This document shows positions 1 through 6,380 of a stretch of DNA of 8,576 bases, piece by piece. Location: NCBI GenBank assembly GCA_022759285.1, contig JAEMPM010000145.1:1-8576 (forward strand). Direction: 5' to 3'. A program made the translations under genes and the position numbers. A model generated the notes under the pieces. It was not told where the DNA came from, made no database searches, and was given only the letters and a program-made list of their open reading frames with translations. How positions within the stretch are numbered: the first letter of the stretch is position 1; every line of letters begins with the position of its first letter. Source of the DNA: Thermocrinis sp. Its GTDB lineage: Bacteria; Aquificota; Aquificia; Aquificales; Aquificaceae.

Positions 1-14
1 TTTCACAAAGAAAC

Positions 15-20
15 TATATT
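15..20 (+). promoter_or_regulatory. Candidate -10 element for dxs
   Basis: TATATT matches the bacterial -10 consensus TATAAT at five of six positions and ends eight bases before the dxs ATG. There is no Shine-Dalgarno sequence in the 28 bases before the ATG. With normal spacing, transcription would start within about two bases of the ATG, giving a leaderless or nearly leaderless message. The -35 region lies outside the window, so this is suggestive only. Confidence 0.35.
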
Positions 21-28
21 TAATCTTT

Positions 29-1891
29 ATGATTTTGGAAAAATACACTGGACCCATAGACCTTAAGTATATGACCTACGAAGAGCTTGAAAAGCTCGCT
101 GAGGAAGTAAGGGACTACATTCTTGATGTTACAGCAAAAAACGGAGGGCATGTGGCACCGGGGCTGGGTGTGGTGGAACTAACAATAGCCTTGCTGAGAG
201 TTTTTGATCCTCCAAAGGATGTTATAGTTTGGGATATAGGGCATCAGGCTTACCCTTGGAAGATCCTAACGGACCGTAAAGATAAATTCCCTACTCTCAG
301 ACAGTATGGAGGTATCTCTGGTTTTTTGAGAAGGGAAGAAAGTCCATATGACGCCTTTGGTGCGGGGCATAGTTCCACATCTATCTCTGCAGGTTTGGGT
401 TTTAGGGTTGCCAAGGACCTTCTAAAGAAAGATGGCTATGTGGTTGTGGTCATAGGCGACGGTGCAATGACTGCGGGTATGGCTTTTGAAGCCTTCAACA
501 ATGCGGGGCATCTTAGACCAAACAAGTTTATAGTTATCCTCAATGACAACGAAATGTCCATATCTCCCAACGTAGGGGCAATATCCACCTACCTTAGCAA
601 GATCATAAGTGGGCGTTTTGTTCAAGAGACCCGTCAGAAGGTAAAGCGCTTGGTCCATCATTTGGGAGGTCCCGCAGAGAGATTTATGAAGCTAACGGAG
701 GAGTTTTTAAAAGGTCTAATATCACCGGGTGTCATATTTGAAGAGCTTGGCTTTAACTATATAGGACCTATAAACGGACATGATCTGCCTGCACTGGAAA
801 GCACTTTAAAGAATGTGAAAGAAATTGGGGGACCTGTTCTTTTGCATGTATACACCAAGAAGGGTAAAGGCTACAAGCCCGCAGAGAAGGATCCGGTTAC
901 ATGGCACGGAGTGGCACCCTACAAAAGAGAATCGGGCGAGTTTATAAAGAAGCCTTCTCCTCCCACCTGGACTTCCGTTTTCGGAAAGGCAATAGTGAAG
1001 ATGGCGGAGATGGACGAAAAGGTGGTGGTGATAACTCCAGCCATGAAGGAGGGCTCTGGACTTGTGGAGTTTGCGGAGAAGTTTCCCAACAGGTTCTTTG
1101 ATGTGGGTATTGCGGAACAGCACGCATGCACCTTTGCGGGTGGCTTGGCGGCGGAGGGCCTAAAGCCCGTAGCGTGCTACTATTCCACCTTTTTGCAAAG
1201 GGCATACGACCAAATTATACACGACATAGCTTTGCAGAAATTGCACGTGGTCTTTGCCATAGATAGAGCTGGTTTGGTGGGCGATGATGGTCCAACCCAT
1301 CACGGCGTCTTTGACCTTTCTTACTTAAGATGCATACCAAATATGATCGTCTGTGCTCCAAAGGATGAGCAGGAACTCATAGACCTTTTATACACCGGTT
1401 TAAATCAGAATCTTCCTTTTGCCCTCAGGTATCCAAGGGGACCAGCCTACGGCGTGCCTACCGGTGATCCAAAGCTAATACCCGTAGGAAGCTGGGAAGA
1501 ACTTTTGGAAGGGGAGGATGGCGTTATACTGGCGGTGGGCTATCCGGTCTATCAAGCCCTAAAAGCAGCGGAGGAACTCAGAAAGGAAGGCATAAGGCTT
1601 GGAGTTGTCAATGCTCGCTTTGTAAAGCCTATGGATGAGCAAATGCTACTGGATCTCTGCAATAGGTATGACCTTTTTATAACAGTAGAAGATAACACGG
1701 TGGTGGGTGGCTTCGGCTCCGGAGTGCTTGAGTTCCTCTCTAATAAAGGTATTCTCAAGAAGGTGATCACCTTGGGTATTCCAGATAGATTCATAGAGCA
1801 TGGCAATCAAAACCTTTTGAGAAACTTGGTGGGCATAGACGCAGAGGGTATAGCAAAAAGCGTAAAGCAAGCCTTAAGAAAAGTGCTTTAA
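29..1891 (+). CDS. dxs: 1-deoxy-D-xylulose-5-phosphate synthase
   Basis: Thiamine-diphosphate (ThDP) enzyme of the cytosol that condenses pyruvate and glyceraldehyde 3-phosphate to DXP, the first step of the MEP isoprenoid pathway; DXP also feeds thiamine and pyridoxal synthesis. The 620-residue length is normal for the family. Visible motifs: NGGH at 38-41, DIGHQAYPWKIL at 69-80, GAGHSSTSISAGLG at 111-124, and the ThDP/Mg signature GDGAMTAG at 143-150 followed by LNDNEMSISP at 171-180. INGHDL lies near 249-254. The transketolase-type DVGIAEQHA at 358-366 carries the catalytic Glu363, and GDDGPTHHG falls around 418-426. The ATG at 29 gives the usual N-terminus with the PxDLK motif (PIDLKYM); no Shine-Dalgarno precedes it. 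The ccsA-like gene follows after 10 bases, so the two are probably cotranscribed. The gene is intact with no missing active-site residue that I can see. Confidence 0.97.
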   Translation: MILEKYTGPIDLKYMTYEELEKLAEEVRDYILDVTAKNGGHVAPGLGVVELTIALLRVFDPPKDVIVWDIGHQAYPWKILTDRKDKFPTLRQYGGISGFLRREESPYDAFGAGHSSTSISAGLGFRVAKDLLKKDGYVVVVIGDGAMTAGMAFEAFNNAGHLRPNKFIVILNDNEMSISPNVGAISTYLSKIISGRFVQETRQKVKRLVHHLGGPAERFMKLTEEFLKGLISPGVIFEELGFNYIGPINGHDLPALESTLKNVKEIGGPVLLHVYTKKGKGYKPAEKDPVTWHGVAPYKRESGEFIKKPSPPTWTSVFGKAIVKMAEMDEKVVVITPAMKEGSGLVEFAEKFPNRFFDVGIAEQHACTFAGGLAAEGLKPVACYYSTFLQRAYDQIIHDIALQKLHVVFAIDRAGLVGDDGPTHHGVFDLSYLRCIPNMIVCAPKDEQELIDLLYTGLNQNLPFALRYPRGPAYGVPTGDPKLIPVGSWEELLEGEDGVILAVGYPVYQALKAAEELRKEGIRLGVVNARFVKPMDEQMLLDLCNRYDLFITVEDNTVVGGFGSGVLEFLSNKGILKKVITLGIPDRFIEHGNQNLLRNLVGIDAEGIAKSVKQALRKVL

Positions 1892-1901
1892 ATTTATACT
1901 T

Positions 1902-2657
1902 ATGCTCTTTGGCTCCCTTTTCCTTTACTTTGTTTCCACTCTTTTCTGTGTGTGTGCCCTCTTTAGAAGACCTCTCTGTGGTCTTTTATCTGTGTTGCTG
2001 ATGCTACCCGCCTCTGGCTTATATTTCTTTAGTCTTTTCTACAGCTACATCAAAGAAAAAACCTTTCCCTTAGGGGACCCTTATGGTTTTATATCCTTCC
2101 TTGGAAATCTGTTTGTTCCTACCTTTCTTTTTTTAGCGTACAAATATAGGAACCTTTTGGGCTTTTCCCACTTGGTGGCTTTTGTAGGATTTTTGGCTAC
2201 CCTCTTTGCTCTACCTTCTTCGCACTCTCCTTACAAAAGTGCCCTTTATGGTCTTCATCTTCTTTTTGCATCTCTCAGCTATCTTTTCTCCCTAATGGGG
2301 GGATTTTCTGCCTCCCTCAGGCTTATCTTGGAAAAGCGCCTAAAAAAACATGTCTTTTTTCAAGCTTACGTGCCCTTGGATAGTTTGAGAAGGGCAGAAA
2401 GGCTCTCTATAAACTTAGCCTTTTTGGGATTTACCCTTACACTTATTTTTGGAAGCTTATGGACGCGCACCCAATTCGGAAAGCATTGGATAGATGATCC
2501 AAAGCTAATAACTACCCTATTGCTCTGGTTGTATTATGCGTTGCTTTCTCATCTAAACCTTTTGAAAAAACTCAAACCCAAAAGGTTCTCCGAGGGAGTT
2601 ATCCTCGGCGCAATTTTTTCTTTGATCAATCTATTCTTTGTAAGGCACAATCTTTAA
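1902..2657 (+). CDS. CcsA/HemX-family cytochrome c assembly membrane protein
   Basis: A 251-residue, very hydrophobic protein with about eight predicted membrane segments (roughly 4-20, 28-48, 61-80, 86-104, 113-135, 168-187, 202-219, 231-249). Basic residues cluster in alternate loops (22-23, 81-83, 145-149, 221-228), which predicts both termini outside. The external loop carries GKHWIDDPK at 193-201 followed by a WLYYALLSH helix. This matches the tryptophan-rich heme-handling 'WWD' motif of CcsA/HemX proteins (consensus WGxYWxWDPKE), but in degenerate form: the second Trp is Ile, Asp-Pro-Lys is kept and the following Glu is Leu. Histidines at 108, 119 and 217 could serve as heme ligands. 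The family exports or presents heme for c-type cytochrome maturation (System II), or, as HemX, modulates heme synthesis beside hemA; no ccsB/resB or hemA is in the window. It starts 10 bases after dxs without a recognisable Shine-Dalgarno, so the exact start is less certain. Confidence 0.75.
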   Translation: MLFGSLFLYFVSTLFCVCALFRRPLCGLLSVLLMLPASGLYFFSLFYSYIKEKTFPLGDPYGFISFLGNLFVPTFLFLAYKYRNLLGFSHLVAFVGFLATLFALPSSHSPYKSALYGLHLLFASLSYLFSLMGGFSASLRLILEKRLKKHVFFQAYVPLDSLRRAERLSINLAFLGFTLTLIFGSLWTRTQFGKHWIDDPKLITTLLLWLYYALLSHLNLLKKLKPKRFSEGVILGAIFSLINLFFVRHNL

Positions 2658-2667
2658 AAATGAAAAA

Positions 2668-2676
2668 TGGTATAAT
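2668..2676 (+). promoter_or_regulatory. Extended -10 promoter of metK
   Basis: TGGTATAAT is a perfect extended -10 (TGn plus consensus TATAAT); no good -35 is present at 16-18 bases upstream, which an extended -10 can tolerate. The hexamer ends at 2676 and the metK ATG is at 2685, so the expected start of transcription (about 7 bases downstream) falls at 2683-2685, on or just before the start codon. A short AGGA at 2677-2680 could act as a ribosome site only on read-through transcripts from upstream. Confidence 0.65.
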
Positions 2677-2684
2677 AGGATAGC

Positions 2685-3884
2685 ATGAAAAACATAGTGA
2701 TCACTCCAATAACTTTTGAACCTGTTTATGCTCAGCAAGTGGAAATTGTAGAAAGAAAGGGTATTGGACACCCAGATACCATATGTGACTACTTAGCGGA
2801 GGAACTTTCCGTTGCCCTGTGCAAGTGGTATGAGGAAAACTTCGGGGCAGTTATGCATCACAATGTGGATAAAGCACTCTTGGTGGGCGGTAGGGCAGAG
2901 CCCGTCTTTGGTGGAGGAGAAGTAATAGAACCCATAGAAATTTACTTGGTTGGAAGGGCTATTTTGGAAAAAGATGGCAAGGAGCTTAAAAACGTGCAGG
3001 AGTTTGTTCAAAATGTGGTTGAAGAGTGGCTTTCCAAAAATTTAAGAAACTTGGATGTTAAAAGGCATATAAAGGTGCACGCAAAGTTAAAACCCGGTAG
3101 TAAGGACTTGGTAGAACTCTTTGAAAGATTTCAAAAGAATAGAGAGATTCCTTTGGCAAACGACACCTCTTTTGGGGTAGGCTTTGCACCCTTCGATGAT
3201 TTGGAGAGGGCGGTTTTTGAAACAGAGCGGTTTTTAAACTCTCCGGAAATCAAGAAGGAGCATCCAGAAATAGGGGAGGATATAAAGGTTATGGGGGTGA
3301 GGTTTGGAGAGAAAATAAGGCTAACCGTTGCCCTTGCCTTTGTGAGCAAATACATAAAGAACGAAGACGAGTACTTTGCTAAAAAGGAAGAAATTTTAAG
3401 AAAGACCAAAAACTACATACAGGAGCTCTTGGGAAGAGAAGTGGAACTATTCATAAATACCGCAGACACAAAGGGTAGCGTTTATATAACCGTCACGGGC
3501 ACCTCAGCAGAGCAGGGAGACGATGGACAAGTAGGAAGAGGCAACCGGGTGAACGGTCTTATTACTCCTTACAGACCCATGAGCTTGGAAGCAGCAGCGG
3601 GCAAGAATCCAATATCCCACATAGGTAAGATCTACAATACGGTAGCTAACGAGATCAGCAAAAGGGTAGTAAAAGAAATTGAAGAGGTTGAGGAAGCGTA
3701 CTGCTACATCGTTTCTCAGATAGGTAAACCTATCAATGAACCACAGATTTTGGATGTGAAAATAAGAACGAAGAAGAACCTAAGCGCCATACAAGAGCTT
3801 GTACGTAAAATAGCGGAGGAAGAGCTAGAGCGTATGCCGGATGTCTGGAGAGGCTTTTTGGAGCGTAGATACTCTGTAGCCTAA
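2685..3884 (+). CDS. metK: S-adenosylmethionine synthetase, archaeal type
   Basis: Cytosolic methionine adenosyltransferase that makes SAM from ATP and methionine. At 399 residues it has the length and signature blocks of the divergent archaeal class (Pfam AdoMet_Synthase, typified by the Methanocaldococcus enzyme), not of ordinary bacterial MetK. Visible blocks: VERKGIGHPDTICD at 22-35, MHHNVDKALLVGG at 57-69, PLANDTSFGVGFAP at 156-169, ETERFLNS at 179-186, GEDIKVMGVR at 197-206, TGTSAEQGDDGQVGRGNRVN at 271-290, GLITPYRPMS at 291-300, and AAAGKNPISHIGKIYN at 303-318. SQIGKPINEP follows further on. The start matches the archaeal N-terminus. It lies 27 bases after the ccsA-like gene but has its own extended -10 promoter. 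Its stop overlaps the stop of the convergent archaemetzincin gene by four bases. The gene is intact. The archaeal affinity suggests ancient transfer, which is an inference from motif resemblance. Confidence 0.96.
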   Translation: MKNIVITPITFEPVYAQQVEIVERKGIGHPDTICDYLAEELSVALCKWYEENFGAVMHHNVDKALLVGGRAEPVFGGGEVIEPIEIYLVGRAILEKDGKELKNVQEFVQNVVEEWLSKNLRNLDVKRHIKVHAKLKPGSKDLVELFERFQKNREIPLANDTSFGVGFAPFDDLERAVFETERFLNSPEIKKEHPEIGEDIKVMGVRFGEKIRLTVALAFVSKYIKNEDEYFAKKEEILRKTKNYIQELLGREVELFINTADTKGSVYITVTGTSAEQGDDGQVGRGNRVNGLITPYRPMSLEAAAGKNPISHIGKIYNTVANEISKRVVKEIEEVEEAYCYIVSQIGKPINEPQILDVKIRTKKNLSAIQELVRKIAEEELERMPDVWRGFLERRYSVA

Positions 3885-4384
3885 AACTTTAGCTTTTTTT
3901 GACATTTTTCGCAGAAGAATCTGCTTTTTTGATCTACCTCAAGGACGGACTTTGAAAAGTTCATAACACAGCGAGGACTATTGCAATGCAAAAGTCCAAA
4001 GGTGTGCCCAAGTTCGTGGTTGAGCTCTTTAAAAGTCCTTTCAAAAAACAATCTTTCATCGGGAGTTTTTAGTCTATGGATGCTAACAAGGGCACACCTG
4101 CTATTTAGTTCTCCCACTCCAAAGACAAAATTCAAGTCTTCCTCATAAAGGTCTACATCAGTTATACCTACCACCTTTAGCATGTTGGGTAAATGCACTG
4201 CCTTTATGCGTTCTAAAAGTTTACTGGCAGAGAATTGCCCTCTGTGTGGGTTGTAAGCGCTTTTGTAATAGACGGGGACATCCGAAATCCGAACTTCAAA
4301 GCCAAAAACCTCCTTTACATTTTTCGCACACGCAAGCAAAAGTCTCTTTTCCACGGAACCTACCGCAATAAGATAGATAAACAT
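3881..4384 (-). CDS. amzA: Archaemetzincin zinc metalloprotease
   Basis: A 167-residue protein of the archaemetzincin family (MEROPS M54), probably a cytosolic zinc peptidase; no signal peptide is visible. The metzincin signature HELGHTFGLLH spans 123-133, giving zinc ligands His123, His127 and His133 with catalytic Glu124. It is followed by the family-specific four-cysteine site: Cys134, Cys139, Cys158 and Cys161 (CEKC near the C-terminus), with Met141 as the Met-turn candidate. The N-terminal half contains LIAVGSVEK and DVDLYEEDLNFVFGVGELN (77-95), which match the usual family layout. Length is close to archaeal members, so it looks complete. The ATG start has no Shine-Dalgarno, and a weak -10-like hexamer lies nine bases upstream. 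It is divergent from hom and convergent with metK. The physiological substrate is unknown for the family. Confidence 0.92.
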   Translation of the reverse strand: MFIYLIAVGSVEKRLLLACAKNVKEVFGFEVRISDVPVYYKSAYNPHRGQFSASKLLERIKAVHLPNMLKVVGITDVDLYEEDLNFVFGVGELNSRCALVSIHRLKTPDERLFFERTFKELNHELGHTFGLLHCNSPRCVMNFSKSVLEVDQKSRFFCEKCQKKLKF

Positions 4385-4393
4385 TGGGTTTCT

Positions 4394-4399
4394 AGTTTA
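4394..4399 (-). promoter_or_regulatory. Possible -10 of the archaemetzincin gene
   Basis: Read on the minus strand this is TAAACT, four of six matches to TATAAT, ending nine bases before the ATG at 4384. The whole divergent spacer is 29 bases, so any core promoter must overlap that of hom and its -35 would lie inside hom. The match is weak and the region AT-rich, so chance is a real alternative. Confidence 0.25.
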
Positions 4400-4403
4400 A
4401 AAT
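4398..4403 (+). promoter_or_regulatory. Candidate -10 of hom
   Basis: TAAAAT matches the -10 consensus at five of six positions and ends ten bases before the GTG start of hom. Expected transcription start is about position 4410, leaving a leader of only a few bases and no room for a Shine-Dalgarno. It overlaps the opposing candidate -10 of the archaemetzincin gene by two bases. No good -35 is visible. Confidence 0.35.
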
Positions 4404-4413
4404 AAATAGCCCT

Positions 4414-5715
4414 GTGGAAGTCAAGGTAGGTATAGTTGGGTGCGGGGTAGTTGGGACTGGCACCGTTGCCCTGCTTTTGGAAAACGCAAAGGTCATCGAG
4501 GAAAAAACGGGCATAAAGCTTTCTATAAGCAAGGTAGCAGACAAGGACTGGAGCAGACCTCGAGAGTATGAAGTACCCTCCACCCTAAGGACCACCGATT
4601 ACAGAGAAGTTATAGAAAGTTCAGACATAGTGGTAGAACTCGTTGGAGGCAAAGACTTTGCCAAAAGGCTCCTCTTGGAAGCCCTTGAGAAGGGAAAGCA
4701 TGTAGTCACTGCTAATAAGCATCTGTTGGCGGAGGATGGAGAAGAAATATTCAAAAAAGCCAAGGAAAAAGGACTTATAGTAGGCTTTGAGGCGTCGGTA
4801 GGTGGTGGAATACCCATAATAAAAGCATTGAGAGAAGGACTTGTAGGAAACAGGGTGCAGAATATCTATGGTATTCTTAACGGTACCACCAATTACATAC
4901 TTACCCAAATGTTAGAGCAAGATGTTAGCTTTAACGCTGCCCTTAAGAGGGCTCAGGAGCTTGGATACGCAGAGGCAGATCCTTCTTTGGACATAGACGG
5001 ATGGGATTCTGCCCATAAGATAACCCTTTTAGCCTTCGTTGGCTTTGGAAAACTCTTTCCCTTTGAAGAGGTCTATGTAGAAGGTATAAGGAACATAGAC
5101 CTTTTGGATGTAGAACTGGGCAAAGATCTGGGCTATACTTTGAAGCTCTTAGCCATAGCCAAAAGAACAGATTCGGAGGTTGAGCTGAGGGTGCATCCCA
5201 CCTTTATTCCCTCAAATAACCCATTGGCTAAGGTCTCCGATGTATACAATGCAATTTTGGTGGAAGGGGATTTTGTTGGGAAAACCATGTTTTATGGGAG
5301 AGGTGCAGGCTCAAGACCTACCGCCTCTGCGGTGGTGTCGGACATAGTGGATATTGCCAAAAGTATGGGCTCCTGCAAAAGTCAAAGCTGGTTTTGGGAG
5401 AGCAAAGAAGAACTGAGAATAAACAAAAACTTTTACAGCAGGTATTATCTAAGGTTTGATGTGCCCGATAGGCCGGGAGTATTGGCAAAAATTGCAAATG
5501 TTTTGGCAGAGTATCAAATTAGCATAGCATCCGTTTTGCAAAAGGAAAAGGTCTGTAAAGTGGCGGGCAGAGAGGGGCAACCTATAGTGCCACTTGTGAT
5601 CCTTACCCACAAAGCCTATGAGATGGATATGCAAAGGGCTATTAGGGAAATACAACAGCTACCCGTGGTGGAGGGAAAGCCTGTTATCATAAGAGTTGAG
5701 GAGGAAGCTTATTGA
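4414..5715 (+). CDS. hom: Homoserine dehydrogenase with C-terminal ACT domain
   Basis: NAD(P)H-dependent enzyme that reduces aspartate semialdehyde to homoserine, the branch point to threonine and methionine. The 433 residues fit the common bacterial monofunctional form. Rossmann nucleotide-binding motif GIVGCGVVGTG lies at 6-16; VTANKHLLA at 98-106; ILNGTTNYILTQM at 154-166; the catalytic region GYAEADPSLDIDGWDSAHK at 184-202, with the expected catalytic Lys202; and YGRGAGSRPTASAVVSD at 294-310. An ACT domain occupies about 345-430 (RFDVPDRPGVLAKIANVLAE), suggesting feedback control by an amino acid, usually threonine. The start is a GTG, chosen because it places the usual short VKVGIVG strand at the N-terminus and no in-frame alternative lies upstream in the 29-base spacer. 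rpe begins within its stop codon region. The product ultimately feeds the methionine used by the nearby MetK. Confidence 0.96.
   Translation: MEVKVGIVGCGVVGTGTVALLLENAKVIEEKTGIKLSISKVADKDWSRPREYEVPSTLRTTDYREVIESSDIVVELVGGKDFAKRLLLEALEKGKHVVTANKHLLAEDGEEIFKKAKEKGLIVGFEASVGGGIPIIKALREGLVGNRVQNIYGILNGTTNYILTQMLEQDVSFNAALKRAQELGYAEADPSLDIDGWDSAHKITLLAFVGFGKLFPFEEVYVEGIRNIDLLDVELGKDLGYTLKLLAIAKRTDSEVELRVHPTFIPSNNPLAKVSDVYNAILVEGDFVGKTMFYGRGAGSRPTASAVVSDIVDIAKSMGSCKSQSWFWESKEELRINKNFYSRYYLRFDVPDRPGVLAKIANVLAEYQISIASVLQKEKVCKVAGREGQPIVPLVILTHKAYEMDMQRAIREIQQLPVVEGKPVIIRVEEEAY
5699..5704 (+). promoter_or_regulatory. Shine-Dalgarno of rpe
   Basis: AGGAGG, inside the last codons of hom, sits seven bases before the TTG at 5712. 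This is a textbook site and decides in favour of the TTG start for rpe. Confidence 0.85.
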
Positions 5716-6380
5716 AGCTTTTGGCACCCTCAATATTGTCTGCGGACTTTTACAGGCTTGGCGAGCAAATAGAGGCTGTTATCAAGGGTGGTGCAGACCT
5801 TCTGCACTTTGATGTAATGGACGGGCACTTTGTGCCTAACATAACTTTCGGACCTGTAGTTCTTGAGAGCATAAAAAAACACTGCAATATTCCCCTGGAT
5901 GCCCATCTGATGATAGAGAACGTTGATAAGTACATTCCTGAATTTATAAAGGCTGGAGCAGACATGGTCAGCATACACATAGAGAACAACCATCATATCC
6001 ATCGCTCTTTGGAGCTCATAAAAAGTCTTGGTGCAAAGGCGGGGGTAGTGATAAACCCCGGAACTTCTCTTTCCCTTCTAGAGGAGGTGCTCCACTACGT
6101 GGATTTTGTGCTTTTGATGTCGGTAAATCCGGGCTTTGGGGGGCAAAAATTCATTCCAAGGTCCTTGGAGAGATTAAGAAGACTAAAGGAGATGGTAAAC
6201 TCCATCAATCCCAAGGTGCTCATTGAAGTAGACGGAGGCATAAAAGAAGAGAACATTTTAGAGGTAGCAAGAGCTGGTGCAGACATTTTAGTGGTAGGCT
6301 CGGGCATCTTTGCCTATCAGGATGTTCAAGCCCAAACGAGAAAATTGAAAAATCTCCTTATCTCTTCAAAGGCGTTATAA
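5712..6380 (+). CDS. rpe: Ribulose-phosphate 3-epimerase
   Basis: Cytosolic TIM-barrel enzyme that interconverts ribulose 5-phosphate and xylulose 5-phosphate in the pentose phosphate pathway. At 222 residues it is full length. Motifs: APSILSADF at 5-13, LLHFDVMDGHFVPNITFG at 30-47, PLDAHLMI at 61-68, MSVNPGFGGQKFI at 136-148, VLIEVDGGI at 169-177 and VVGSGIF. His32 and His65 with Asp34 and Asp174 form the expected metal-binding and acid-base set. The start is TTG, with a strong Shine-Dalgarno seven bases upstream; the TTG overlaps the hom TGA (shared TTGA, 5712-5715), so translation is probably coupled to hom. The 3' end overlaps the convergent lptD by 23 bases. The pairing with hom has no obvious metabolic logic. 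Confidence 0.96.
   Translation: MKLLAPSILSADFYRLGEQIEAVIKGGADLLHFDVMDGHFVPNITFGPVVLESIKKHCNIPLDAHLMIENVDKYIPEFIKAGADMVSIHIENNHHIHRSLELIKSLGAKAGVVINPGTSLSLLEEVLHYVDFVLLMSVNPGFGGQKFIPRSLERLRRLKEMVNSINPKVLIEVDGGIKEENILEVARAGADILVVGSGIFAYQDVQAQTRKLKNLLISSKAL

Noticed and set aside
422..1205. Several open frames inside dxs on both strands
   Set aside because: dxs is strongly supported through this whole stretch by conserved active-site motifs; the other frames have no ribosome sites or family resemblance.
1887..1900. -10-like hexamers (TTTAAA, TATACT) before the ccsA-like gene
   Set aside because: TATACT is only one base from the ATG, TTTAAA is a poor match overlapping the dxs stop codon, and cotranscription with dxs is the simpler explanation.
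3884..3900. Possible intrinsic terminator after metK (A-rich, then CTTTAGC, then seven T)
   Set aside because: The only stem that can be drawn is AT-rich and broken by a mismatch; it is too weak to call a terminator.
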